This document shows, piece after piece, positions 22,677-34,600 of a DNA stretch of 64,000 nt. The DNA comes from Spongilla lacustris (taxonomy: Eukaryota > Porifera > Demospongiae > Spongillida > Spongillidae): assembly GCA_949361645.1 (NCBI GenBank), contig OX442415.1, positions 15,066,331 through 15,130,330 on the forward strand, in the 5' to 3' direction. The translations under genes and the position numbers were made by a program. Below the pieces are notes generated by a model, which saw only the letters and a list, made by a program, of their open reading frames with translations, ran no database searches and was not told where the DNA came from. Position 1 is the stretch's first letter, and the number at the start of each line of letters is the position of its first letter.

Positions 22677-22976
22677 ACAAGATATAAAAACATTGTACTT
22701 CAGTAAGAAAGTTAGTGGTACGTAGGATTTGAAGGCAATGGTACTGGTGGTGTCAGTAAAGAGGAAGGAAACAAGGGCCGATTGCATGGAGATACAATAA
22801 TTATTCCTATATTTAGCAACATAAATGCATATAATGCCATTCTACAAAGTGCTAAATACAGGAATAATTATTGTACAGTGTATCTCCAATCCCTTTTTTT
22901 CTTCCTTTTCACCCACCATTGCCTTCCAATCCTATATACCACTAACTTTCTCAGGTAGAATGTTTTTATATCTTGT
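22677..22976. mobile_element. Hairpin MITE, family H, complete copy
   Basis: It runs from acaagatataaaaacattg to tgtttttatatcttgt with pairing arms of about 140 bp (gaaagttagtggta.. against taccactaactttc). It is the most complete of three copies in the window, about 300 bp long. No ORF of note. Confidence 0.9.
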
Positions 22977-23170
22977 ACTTGCTAAATGTACGAATCTTGT
23001 GCTTACTTATTAACCTCCAAATCCAAAATACCACTAATTTTCTGATAGTGAATATATAAAACATTTAATTACAGTCAACACCTCAACAAAAACAGGATCA
23101 AAGAACAGATTCTGATATTTGTCAACCAGAATTATACATTGGTTTACAAACACTTCAATATTTAGTCCGT

Positions 23171-23349
23171 TCATTCATTGAGTTGACACAGAAGGGCGGC
23201 TCCCTTTGCTATCCAATAGTATTGAGGCTGGCCAGAGGGCAGATGGACAGCCACAACAATGTAGTGGAGTGACCTAAATGTAGAAAAATGGCAATCTGAA
23301 GGCTGAATATTCACACTGACTCTGGGATACGGAAAAGGTAATGTCACCA

Positions 23350-23383
<34 letters not shown>

Positions 23384-24477
23384 GTGGTTGATAGCACTCC
23401 AGCTCTGGCTGATGTCTTGTACAAAGGACTGTTATAGCACCTTTGATCTGGTGTGTAGTTGCGACGAGGCTCCATGTGCATCATGGGCAGTGACTGAAAA
23501 AAAAAAAGTCATACCAAATGATTAACCCCTTCCCCACCAATCACTCACAGAGTTCATCTCCCCAGGCAATGCATCCACCACCTCCATGGTACCATCGTCC
23601 CACTTCATGGCATCCATAAACAGTCCATGCACAATGACCCCATCCTCAGGGACCACAACAGCCTCATCCATCTTCCCCTCCTCCTTCCTCTGGGATGCGT
23701 TGTAGAACTCCTCCTGGCTGCGGTACATGGGGAGGGCCACAAACTTGAAGCTCAGCTCATCGATGGGAAGGTTGTACTTCCTAGCGTGGTCTGGAGGGCA
23801 CCTGTGAGGAAGCCTTGGGGGAAGAAGAACCCGGAGAGCCAGAAGGACTTGGGCTGTCCCAACTAAATCCAGTGCTATGAGGCATCACAGGGGAGAGATA
23901 TCAATGTAATGTAAGTGGATTTACATTGTAAGAGATGTATATAGTAAATCTTAATGTGTGCACATATATCAACACTCCCACCTTCTCCTCTCTAAATGCT
24001 TTCCCCATGATCAGTTTCTGGAAACTGCCCAGTCTCTCATCCTCTTTCATCCCAGTGTCCCATGATGGGAGGGGCTTCCCCTCATTCCTGTGCTGGCTGG
24101 GGTGCAGGATATTTTGGGTACTCTCCAGGATTGGAAGGGTTAACATTGACCTGGGCATATAAAACATATGCACACATGTACATGTGGACACAGTGTACAT
24201 GTACCTCTCTGCTGAAAATCCCTTTCCTCCACTAGAACACACCTCCCACCTCCCCCACACACCTCCCACCTCCCCCACATACCTCCCACCTCTCCCACAC
24301 ACCTCCCACCGCCCCCACACACCTCCCACCTCCCCCACATACCTCCCACCTCCCCAACTTGCAGAACACAGGGGTGGACATCAGGCCCTTGAATGCAGGC
24401 AAGACATCCTCCATGTCACAACACGTGTTCCACACTGTCTTGGTCAGCCATGGCACATCTGGCTTTGCAGGGCATTC
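23171..24477 (-). pseudogene. DNAH6: DNAH6-like dynein C-terminal fragments, block B
   Basis: Five minus-strand exons, N to C: about 24357-24477 (VPWLTKTVWNTCCDMEDV, LPAFKGLM), 23982-24150 (NPGEYPKY, LGSFQKLIMGKAFREEK), 23549-23874 ([37 protein letters not shown]), 23382-23493 ([28 protein letters not shown]) and 23171-23273 (the C-terminus, [15 protein letters not shown] then TGA). The exons between FREEK and HWIELG are missing, as in block C. Lesions seen: TGA in QE*GEAP near 24090 and a 10-base insertion near 24045 (both shared with C), a 1-base loss at LQ(N)HARKYN near 23790 and a 1-base loss at HSTNF near 23260 (both private to B). Non-functional. Confidence 0.88.
24238..24355. repeat. 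Short version of the CCTCCCAC minisatellite
   Basis: About six units (cctcccacctcccccacac and variants) in the intron between the two most N-terminal dynein exons of block B. The same site holds about 940 bp of repeat in block C. Confidence 0.95.
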
Positions 24478-25777
24478 CTGGGGAGGAGGAGGAATGGAAT
24501 GTTGTCTGTAGTCATAATGAAGAGAGGCAACAGTGTGCAAGGTAATGTGAACTATATAATGACCTTGTAATCCACAAATATATTATTTTTAAAATAAAAA
24601 AATTCTACATACACATGTATGCAAACTCCAACACTATACATGTATCTCCTCCAATCTTGAATACCTGCCCCCTCATCCCACATATACATGTACACTTACA
24701 TGTATATACATATGCACACATCATTTTATTTTAACCATACACCTATTGTGTTCTGTCCCCTAGAGAAACTTCTATTATGTGTTCTAGCCCCCCGGGACAG
24801 GTATTTAAAAGTCCACCCCCATTCTCAAAAACCCTAACTGGACACCATTTATTGTCATCCATAGGGGTGTAGGGTTAAATATTGCAATAGCCCTTTGGCT
24901 AAGGGTGTGTGTGGTCTAACAGTTGGTGACCTTGAGAGTTTCTGGGCACCCTTTGGAGTGGTTTTACAATAAGGTTTTATATCTTAACTACATGTATGCC
25001 ATCTTGATGGATATCACAATCAATTGCTCAGTACAAGGTCTATTGGTTCAATCAAATTTTCACACTGCATACATGTTACCTACACAGGGCGTTAGGTGCT
25101 AGTAGCATAATGTCAATACTGTCAGGCCTATTGCTGTGTAAATGTGAAGGATTGAGTTTTTCCTCCGTGAAACACCATATTTTCTAGCCATGTATTAGTC
25201 CACAGCATTGATGCTATAAACAAACAAATCACATATCATATTTTTATGTTTACAGCAGACCCAACCTACAAACCCCCTTCCATTTATTGTACTGGAGCAC
25301 TGCCCTTGCATGGGTGCCCATTCAGGTTTGAGTTCTCTACTTGCACGTAGAAGCAGTAAAATTATTGGTTTTTAAAAATTGATTGCTGAGGTGAGTGTTA
25401 GTCTCGTACCCAGACCCAAACGTACATAAGTGTGTACGCGATGTAAGCGATCATCATCGTTACGTACATTTGGGTCTGGGTACGAGACTAAATGAGTGTC
25501 GCGGCGAACTTAGCTTGCTATAGTGGTTGTGGAATAATGAATAGTAGGCCTATAGCGATAGGTATCAGTGTACGGACTTGAGTCGGACTGTGTGCCATGA
25601 CTAGAAATGAAATCTCCAGACACTGTGAGTGGAGTACCATATTATTGCCGCCATAAACCATCTAAGGTTCAGCAGTATGTACGGTTGTATATGTTAATAA
25701 GTTGCTATAATTGCATGGGGGCGGAGAGGACCTCTTGGTCCTCCCCCACTATCTTTTTTTATGCATGCAGTCATTGG

Positions 25778-26108
25778 CATGGGCGCCCCCAGCTTTTCTG
25801 GAAGGGGGGGGCCAGGATAGGGCAAGGGGGGCGCCATTTGGCAGCCGTGAATACGTTGTCCGCTTTCGGCCGATTTCAAGCGGGGGGGGGTGCTGTCCGC
25901 TTTCGGCCGATTTAACGAGCGGGGGGGGGGGGGGGGGGGTGCTGTCCGCTTTCGGCCGATTTAACGAGCGGGGGGGGGGGGGGGGGGGGGGGGGGGGTGC
26001 TGTCCGCTTTCGGCCGATTTAACGAGCGGGGGGGGGGGGGGGAGCGCCATTCAGTCCCGAAGGGGGGGGGGCCATGCCCCCCGTGCCCCCCCCCTGGGGA
26101 CGCCCTTG
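25778..26108. mobile_element. 331-bp element with internal poly-G tandem repeat and 5-bp target duplication
   Basis: The termini CATGGGCGCCCCCAG (left) and the complement CAAGGGCGTCCCCAG (right) form 15-bp inverted repeats with two mismatches. ATTGG flanks both sides (25773-25777, 26109-26113). Block A at 18075-18090 preserves the empty site with a single copy of this pentamer, in inverse orientation. Inside are four tandem units of gtccgctttcggccgattt plus cgagc and a G run that grows from 8 to about 24. A partial relative lies at 28095-28175. No transposase. Confidence 0.85.
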
Positions 26109-26572
26109 ATTGGAACTCTGTACACATGAGGTTGAGTGTGTGGTATCCATGGTGCAACTAAATACGCGTGAGCTGCAGCACACTAACGACCTCACCTCTA
26201 GATTGATTCCACGGCCACGCGTTAAAGTCGCCCTCCGCAGTTCAACGGTTAATTACGCACGTAAGTTTCAAGGATTGAGCATAAGGCTAAACTAAGACGG
26301 ATCCGCTAACAAATCCAGCTAGACCGCGCGATGCATATGTAATTCGGATGGGCGATGGAACTAGCTGGATTTGTTAGCGGATCTCATCTAGCTGGGTTCA
26401 GCAGTTTGTATATGTATATAATTGTGGGGGTTTCCTCTTTATTTTTACCAGCCAGGAAATCCCCCACCCCCGCAAATGCAGCCATGCACGAATATAATTG
26501 CATTTAGAGCATGACGTAATAGTATTCTGTGCACATGTACTGGTACTCTCTCTCACACATACACTGTAGGTT

Positions 26573-27136
26573 ATGGGCACCTGTATGTCTATGCAACTCC
26601 CTACGACTGTCTTCAAGGTGACTCCTATAAATTACAACATGCAGAGCGGAAGAGGAATGATGATAGTCAGTAGCAACGACCTCGCATACATCAACAGCAG
26701 GACCCTGGAACAATTGGTGTGGCCCCTCAGATAGCTGCGGAAGTATGGTTGTGATGGAGACATTTTTTCCTTTGAGGCAGGCAGAAGATGCCCTGGAGGG
26801 GAGGGGCTATATGTTTTTAAGACCAAGAAAGCGTCAGAACTGGTCATACTTGTAGACAAAAACATTCACCAGCATACTCGCCACGGAGGACTCCAGTTGG
26901 TGGACAATCTTTATCAACCGTCCAACTACCAGAATAATGTGCAGCGGGCAATTGCCCTGGACCAGCCCAATTACCAGAACATAACAGTCCAGGGCCAAGA
27001 GGTCCCTCAAGATGGACACCAAAGCTGTGCTGACCTAACTCTCCGACCTGCCTCTTCTAAAACAACATCCACAAGTTATGCTGAACTTGATCTACCCATA
27101 GTAGACTTGGGTGTGGCAGGTGCTAATGTGGAGTGA
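26573..27136 (+). pseudogene. FRS2/DOK-like docking protein, copy 2 with premature stop
   Basis: The block B counterpart of 18529-19080 begins with the same MGTCMS start at 26573. Codon 54 is TAG at 26732-26734 (AAATAC in copy 1, AGATAG here), which cuts the PTB domain before FSFEAGRRC. Beyond it the frame stays open to 27136. The Y152 equivalent is Cys (QSCADL), so one docking tyrosine is lost. The 3-prime end keeps the frame LGVAGANVE and then stops. Only a restart at an internal ATG such as 26897 (MVDNLYQ) could give protein, without the PTB domain. Confidence 0.85.
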
Positions 27137-27599
27137 GACCTCATCATCGCCACCCCTAGACCAATAGCATAGTGTGTTCTTTCGTTAATCTGATAAAAAG
27201 CCACCCAAACATGTGTGAAAATCAGAGGTCAAGGTTGGCAGCAGCAGGCCACACCAGGCCAGTGGGGGGCAAAAGATAGTTATGACTTCATGCAGGTACA
27301 TTGTAGCCACATATGCAGCAGCAAACAGCATGACAACACTGGTATATAAGAATTCGCAAATTACATGTAACAAATTTTGAACACAAATAATAATTGTACA
27401 GGATAAGTGCATGGGACCATATCCTCCCTCCCTTTGGTTAAGCAAGGGGGGAGGAATTTTGGTGGTCTAACGCGCTTGTATTGGGATAAATCAGTCGCGA
27501 GCATGCTAATCGGCAAACCAGCAGCTTTGTACCCTCACCGCTTAATCTCACTACTTTAACTGAAGCGGGAGTTGCAAGAGGGTCTGCAGCTATGGCAGC

Positions 27600-28200
27600 T
27601 GAAGTTTGGAAGGGGGTCAATTAATGATCGTAACTAAGTGTTCAGAATTGGGTAGCCAGGAGGGATGCTATAGACATGAAATGGTGGACTGGGCTGATGC
27701 CTTGAGACTAACCACACGGATCGCCACTCGAACAGGGCATTCCAAGTCTTCTGCAGTGTCAGGGCTATTCCGGCTATACAAGAAGGTTACCTGGTCAAGA
27801 CTGCCTAGGTTGCCTCATAATATATAATGAAGCGGGAGCAACGTTTGGTGCTGTCCTTGAGGCAACGGAGAGCAGGAAACACCAGGCCAATGATGAAAAG
27901 TGTTCAGCTCTAGGGTGGGTCTCAACCCCTCTAGCAGTGGATTCCTATGGGGCTTCGCACAAGTTGCTGCTCGGCTTGCAATCCACAAGTCCCTGCCAAA
28001 GTCACAGGGTTCTTTCGACCTGTTCTCCAACTTAAGCCCCCGATCCACCCAAAGACACACCCACAACAAGCTGTGGCCTGTGGACCAGATCTCACCAGCA
28101 TTTCTGGAAGAGGCCAGGATAGGGTAAGGGGGTGCCATTTGACAGGCAAATACAACTACGGGGGAGGAGGGGGGGGGGGGGGGACCCATGGTCCAGACTA
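27600..28200 (+). pseudogene. Retroelement tail and dispersed-element fragment at the end of block B
   Basis: ALRLTTRIATRTGHSKSSAVSG (about 27690-27760) recalls the same retroelement tail module seen at 19.7 and 58.1 kb. From about 28095 a piece related to the 331-bp element follows (tttctggaagaggccaggat, tgccatttgacag) and ends in a G16 tract. Homology to block A ends near 28050. Confidence 0.4.
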
Positions 28201-29204
28201 TTAATAGGCTAGCCAGACAGATTGGTTTTGCCACACTTGAGGATAAGCCCACAGCCAAACTATAATTTAGCATGTAATACCTTGATTTCTAGTGACACGA
28301 ACAGATCAAGTATAGTGTGAGCAGGGTAGGTGTAAGAGTCACCATAAATCATATTCATTTAGGTGGTAGGACTATCATAAAAGTTATGATAGCTGAAAAA
28401 AAATGCTATAGGTAACACCCTGGTGTGTGGTGTTAAATGTATATTTCTAGGTGCACAGTGCAACTGGTGTGTATATGGACACTGGAGAAAGAAAATAGGA
28501 GGAATGTCAACATCTCAAGCTTTAATATATACTCCATACTCCAGTGTAAACCAAAAATACCTTGTGTCAGCTGCTATCATATTTCCCACACCACAGGCAT
28601 CACAATCAGATCACTGCACAGCTGCAGACTGATATGGTGTACATTGGTCTAATAATTGCACAATTTTGTTCTCCAGTGACCTTCCTTTAATATTGTGCAC
28701 TGAAGACAGCAAGTTACTCTAAGCTTATAGACAAATATTACGAAATATAATATTAATTCATACGCTGAAATAGAAATGTTCTGGTATTAGTGGTTAGGTA
28801 CTAGACCTAGAAGAATTATTGGAAACAGCTTCTTTACCTTTTGCGGTTGGACCGTTTTTAAAAAGGCGTTTCGTTTAGACGAAACGATATCTGCATATGT
28901 ACGTGTCGTTTAAACGGTATTCCAAATCGTTCATCCGATCGTTTCTACTTAGTTTACACCTCTTTTGTTCTTAGTTCAAACGGTGCGTTTTTTGTTGGGA
29001 CGAAACGTAACCTTTATCGCGTCCCCTACTGTATGGTGACATGGATGGTATAGCCATTATACTGACATTCCTTTCCCATATTACAGTGGCTATTTCATTA
29101 ATTGTACGATGCCACAAAATTTGTTGCATGACTTTTCATCTTTGAAGTTGACTGTGTTTTTGACATCACTCTCAGCCACGAGAGTTGGCACCTTCCCTAT
29201 TATT
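28201..29204. other. Gene-poor stretch with a GTTTCG/CGAAAC cluster
   Basis: No gene was recognised. At 28865-29010, cgtttc or gaaacg words occur at least seven times, including gtttcgtttagacgaaac, a near-perfect 18-bp palindrome. From about 29020 the sequence matches 35640-35900. Confidence 0.5.
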
Positions 29205-30205
29205 CAGCTGATTCAAAAACTGAAGGAATGCCTGTATTGGAAGGCAAGGGGTGATGTGTGAACTCACCTCTGGAAAGAGGACTTTGTACTAATATACAAA
29301 AAATCATATCCAAGCAGACTAGTAGTAGTAGTAGTGCCCATTTAAGAAAACAAATGTTCTTGCTACATTGAAATGATATATATGTGAATATGTACGAGTA
29401 CATCCTACAATGAAGCACCAACACTTGGAAAGACCTGTAGGATAACTACTATGCTACTAACCAAGTGATCTGGTAAGATTGGCCCATAGTCATGTTACCA
29501 TGGCAACATATTACATGTAGCTGTGAGCTTATGGCCTACTCCTTTACCATTGGCTTATTCACATTGCCATGGTACCAAAGCACAAGTGATTGAAAGCAAA
29601 TTGAAGTTGTATATTTACTATGTGGACTGCCACATTGGTTAGTAGTACTCACAAGACATGAAGGAAATCCATGTGAATTTTCATTCAGTAACATACCTGA
29701 CTATGGGGCAAGGGATGGGATTTCAGTGACACAGTTGCCTAGCTATATATATGAGTACCTAATACTGTGCATGATGCTACATGGGTCATAGCCCTCAGTT
29801 TAGAACTAATGTAACTTGTACATTGCATGGGTCAAACCAAGAAGCTGGACACTTCATTCCAGTTCCATAAGATCATTTAATCTACCAGGATATGGAGTTT
29901 TGTACCTTGGTATAGAATTTCTTATTTCTTTTGACTCCAAGATCATACCAGTACTTCAAGGCATAGGCAGCTGATGTAATCCTATTCAGTTGAAGGGCAA
30001 TAAAATTAAATACATTATTTTGTGAATAAGGTCTATAGACAAAGTTCAATGTAGCAAGGGCATCTGTTTTCTTACATGGGCACTATATTTGGTCTGCGTG
30101 GATATGGTTTTTCATATCAGTACAAAGTCCTCTTTCCAGATGCCGTGAGTTCACACATCACCATTTGCCTTTTAAAAATTTCCCTAAATTTTTGAATCAA
30201 ATGAA
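29205..30205. mobile_element. Transposon-like repeat R1 with about 90-bp inverted ends
   Basis: gattcaaaaactgaaggaa, ggtgatgtgtgaactcac and ctggaaagaggactttgtac at 29210-29300 return in inverse at 30120-30205. The interior (29300-29990) is nearly the same as 49838-50525. A fragment of it is inverted at 56040-56260, and the right end recurs at 54400-54560. No intact transposase frame was found; short frames such as HWLVVLTRHEGNPC are shared by the copies at 29.6 and 50.15 kb but unassigned. Confidence 0.7.
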
Positions 30206-30279
30206 TAATATGGAAGGTGCTAAATTCAATCTCATCAGCAGAGCAGGATGCAGCTGTGAGCTGGTGGCCTATTCCTTTA

Positions 30280-30690
30280 CCCTTTGGCTTATTCACATTG
30301 CCAACTGGAAGGTTTATACAAATCTTAAATGTCTCATACAGTCACTGGATGACAATAGTGAATGTGGAATGTGTTCAAGAAAAAATACATGTGCATATTC
30401 ATAGTATGGGGCATACTGACCTATCCCAACAGGCTAAACGGCAAAATTGCCTGTTTGATTTTATTTCCAACCAACAAAACACAAAATGCAAAATGGCTTG
30501 CAGGTAACCCCCCCCCCCCCCCCCCCCCCCCCTTTCCTCCTACCCCCATTGTGTATGCCCCTGCATTGAGGGTAACTAATATCACGACTTGAGCATTTTG
30601 TAATGTCCAAGCCATGGAGGTCTGGGCTTATATCCTAGCCATGGAGGTATAGGTCCTAGCCATAGAGATCTATGTCCTTACCATGGGATG
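30280..30690 (+). pseudogene. Ulp1-like (C48) protease fragment, C-tract and minisatellite
   Basis: The plus strand reads FIQILNVSYSHWMTIVNVEC, with the His-Trp pattern of the ULP1/C48 peptidase family found in many invertebrate transposons (recall, not searched). The same frame at 59560-59690 reads FVQILNVSDSRWMTIVNVGC. It is followed by ggcttgcagg, a C24 tract (30508-30531), cattgtgtatgcccctgcattgaggg and three to four units of gccatggaggtctgggct. The same order occurs at 59.5-60.05 kb. The catalytic Asp and Cys are not visible. Confidence 0.4.
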
Positions 30691-30694
30691 ACAC

Positions 30695-31615
30695 ATTTGG
30701 CTAACATTGCCCTGGCATTCTGCCTCATGAGGGTGAGGCTGAGGTGACTAAGTGGTTGCTCTGTCAGAGCTGGCTATTACATCACCCTCGCAGTGACAAG
30801 GTGTGGTTAAAGAAAGGCCCCATGCTTATAATTACATGGCACAACAGGCCTACACTAAACCAGAGGCTGCCTTGCAATCATTGCACACTAGCTACAGCTC
30901 TCCTCCATTCATGTGATAACCATCTAGCTACAGCTATCCTCCATTCATTTGGTGACCATCATGGTACTGGTTGGTGTTGAATGGCCAGCCCAAGCCCACG
31001 GCCAGGCAAAAATCTTTTCTGGGCCCCTATGTAGATTATTATATAATATATGCGTGCTACCAAAATTCTTTACACTTGCAATTGGTATAGTGCAAAGCAA
31101 ATTAACGGAGAGGATATACATGTATGAGGTTTGGATGAGATTACGGATATGTTATATTAAATTCATCATTCAAAGGCACTTTTTCATTTCTTAGTTATTT
31201 TGCCATTGTTTCAGCGGGCTCATGGATTTCCCCCCCACACCCCATCATGTGTGATGATCAGTAACATGTTCAAGCTAATGTTGCATTGATAAAATAAAGC
31301 GCATCGAATTAAAAAAAAAGCACTCAACTATGCAAGTCCTAATCAAACTACAACTACACGCATCTAATAGCAGCAGCATTGTGTCCACAAGGTTCCGGCA
31401 ACCATCATATCTAATTTCACCCATGCACAGATATAAAGGTTAAGTAGTATGCGATCAAGTTAATAGTTTACAAACCTAAAATCACTTTGGTAGACATCAT
31501 GATAGTGATGTATAAGGAAAACATGAAAAACAGTGCAAACTTACCTTCTACATGTGTTGTTTGTATGAATTATGATGTAATGGGGAAAACAAAATTATTA
31601 ATGAACAGGCATGTT
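30695..31615. other. Unassigned stretch with a polyadenylation-like 3-prime end
   Basis: No gene was recognised. At about 31293 the plus strand reads aataaa, followed about 14 bp later by A9 (31311-31319), as in a retroposed 3-prime end. At about 31535 the minus strand reads ATGTAG, AAG, GTAAGTTTG, an outlying member of the splice-like pattern of the adjacent array. Confidence 0.4.
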
Positions 31616-31619
31616 AATG

Positions 31620-34600
31620 TGCAATGGGAAATGTAACATCATTGATACTTACTCCCTACATTGTTCATAATTGTATCCATAACAGTATCCATAGTGACAA
31701 GGAATAAGTAGGAATGTTTAAGTGCAATGGGAAATATAACATCATTGATACTTACACGCTGCCATGCATTGTTCATAATCGTATCCATAATAGTATTTAC
31801 GGTGACAAGGAATAAATAGGCACGTTAAGGTGTAATGGGTAATGTAACATCATTGATACTTACAGGCTGCATTGTTCATAATAGTATCCATGGTTACAAG
31901 GAATAAGTAGGGATGTTAATACGAAATGTAACATCATTGATACTTACACCCTGTATTGTTCATAATAACATCCATGGTTACAAGGAATAAGTAGGCACGT
32001 TAAGGTACAATGGGAAATGTAGCATCATTGATACTTACACACTGCATTGTTCATAATAGTATCCATTGTGACAAGGAATAAGTAGATATGTTAAGGTGCA
32101 ATGGGAAATGCAATATCGTTGATACTTACACCCTGTATTGTTCATAATAGCATCCATGGTTACAAGGAATAAGTAGACATGTTTTTAAGTGCAATGGGAA
32201 ATGTAATATCATTGATACTTACTTCCTGCATTGTTCATAATACCCATGGTTACAAGGAATAAGTAGGCATGTTAAGGTGCAATGGGAAATGTAATATCAT
32301 TGATACTTACACCCTGTATTGTTCATAATAGCATCCATGGTTACAAGGAATAAGTAGACATGTTTTAAAGTGCAATAGGAAATGTAATATCATTGATACT
32401 TACAGCCTGTATCATTCATAATGGTATCCATGGTGACAAGGTATGTTAAGGTGCAATGGGAAATGTAAAATCATTGATACTTACAGGCTGTATCATTCAT
32501 AATAGTATCCATGGTGACAAGGTATGTTAAGGTACAGTGGGAAATGAAATATCATTGATACTTACAGGCTGTATCGTTCATAATAGTATCCATGGTGACA
32601 AGGCATGTTAAGGTGCAATGGGAAATGTAATACCATTGATACTTACACACTGCATTGTTCATAATGGTATCCATTGTGACAAGGAATAAGTAGACATGTT
32701 AAGGTGCAATGGGAAATGTAATATCATTGATACTTACACCCTGTATTGTTCATAATAACATCCATGGTTGCAAGGAATAAGTAGGCATGTTAACATGCTA
32801 TGGGAAATGTGGTGCTTACACACTGTGTTGTGATGACAGGAATAAGTAAGCATTAACAGGTGCAATGGAATAGTAGGCACGTTAAGGTGCAATGGGAAAT
32901 GTAACATCATTGATACTTACACACTGCATTGTTCATAATAGTATCCATGGTGACAAAGAATAAGTAGGGTGCAATGGGAAGTGTAACATCACTGATACTT
33001 ACTTCCTGCATTGTTCATAATAGTATCCATGGTGAAAAGGATACGTATAGGCATGTTAAGGTGCAATGGGAAATGTAACATTGTTGATACTTACAGGCTG
33101 CATCGTTTATAATAGTATCCATGGTGAAAAGGAATAAGTTGGCATGTTAAGGTGCAATGGGAAATGTAACATTGTTGATACTTACAGGCTGCATTGTTTA
33201 TAATAGTATCCATCATGAGAAGGAATAAGTAGGCACGTTAAGGTGCAATGGGAAATGTAACATCATTGATACTTACACACTGCATTAATCATAATAGTAT
33301 CCATGGGGACAAAGAATAAGTAGGGTGCAATGGGAAGTGTAGCATCACTGATACTTACTTGCTGCATTGTTCATAAAAGTATCCATGGTGAAAAGGAATA
33401 TGCAGGCATCAGTGTTAAAGTGCAATGGGAAATGTAACATTGTTGATACTTACAATCTTCATCGTTTATAATAGTATCCGTGGTGAAAAGGAATACGTTG
33501 GCATGCTAAGGTGCAATGGGAAATGTAACATCATTGATACTTACATCCTGCACATGCATTGTTCATAATAGTATCCAGGAATAAATAGGCAAGTAAAGGT
33601 TCAATTGAAAACGTAACATCGTTGCTACTTACAAACTGCGCATGCATTGTTCATCATATATCCATGGTGACAAGGAATAAGTAGGCATTTTAAGGTGCAA
33701 TGGGAAATGTAACATCACTGATACTTACACACTGCATTTTTCATAATAGCATCCATGGTGACAAGGAATAAGTAGGCATTTTAAGGTGCAATGGGAAATG
33801 AAACATCATTGATACTTACAGGCTGCATTGTTCAATTGTGAAGAGCAATAAGTAGGCACACTAACATGCAATGGGAAATGTAACATAATTGATACTTACG
33901 TCCTGCATTGTTCATAATAGTATCCATGGTGACATGAAATAAGTAGGCATGTTAAGGTGCAATGGGAAATGTAACATCATTTATACTTACAGGCTGCATT
34001 GTTCATAACAGTATCCATGGTGATAAGGAATAAGTAGGCATGTTAAGGTCAATGGAAATTGTACCATTATTGATACTTACACCCTGCATTGTCATAATAG
34101 TATCCATGGTGACAAGGATTAAGTAGGCATGTTATAGTGCAATAGGAAATCTAACATCACTGATACTTACACACTTCATTGTTCATAATAGTATCCATGG
34201 TTACAAGGAATAAGTAGGCATTTTAAGGTGCAATGAGAAATGTAACATTATTGATACTTACACACTGCATTGTTCATAATAGTATCCATTGTGACATGGA
34301 ATAAGTACGCATGCTAAGGTGCAATGGGAAATGTAACATCATTGATACTTACATCCTGCGCATGCATTGTTCATAATAGTATCCATGGTGATAAGGAATA
34401 AGTAGGCATCTTAATTAAGGTGAATAGGAAATGTAACATCATTGGTACTTACAGGCTGCATTGTTCATAATAGTATCCATAGAGACAAGGAATAAGTAGG
34501 CATGTTAAGGTGCAATGGGAAATGTAATTATAATTGATACTTACGAACTGCATTGTTCATAATAGTATCCATGGTGACAAGGAATAAGTAAGGTTGAATG

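Larger units (their letters stand above)
23092..28100. repeat. Segmental duplication block B
   Basis: From gatcaaagaacagat onward this block matches block C (60688-64000) up to the end of the window. Its right part (25165-28050) matches block A (17390-20090). Differences include a 331-bp insertion, one local inversion and many 1-2 base indels. It contains the dynein fragments and FRS2-like pseudogene listed separately. Confidence 0.9.

Noticed and set aside
27815..28273. A 152-codon minus-strand ORF in block B
   Set aside because: It is antisense to the retroelement tail and crosses a G16 tract; block A has no open counterpart.
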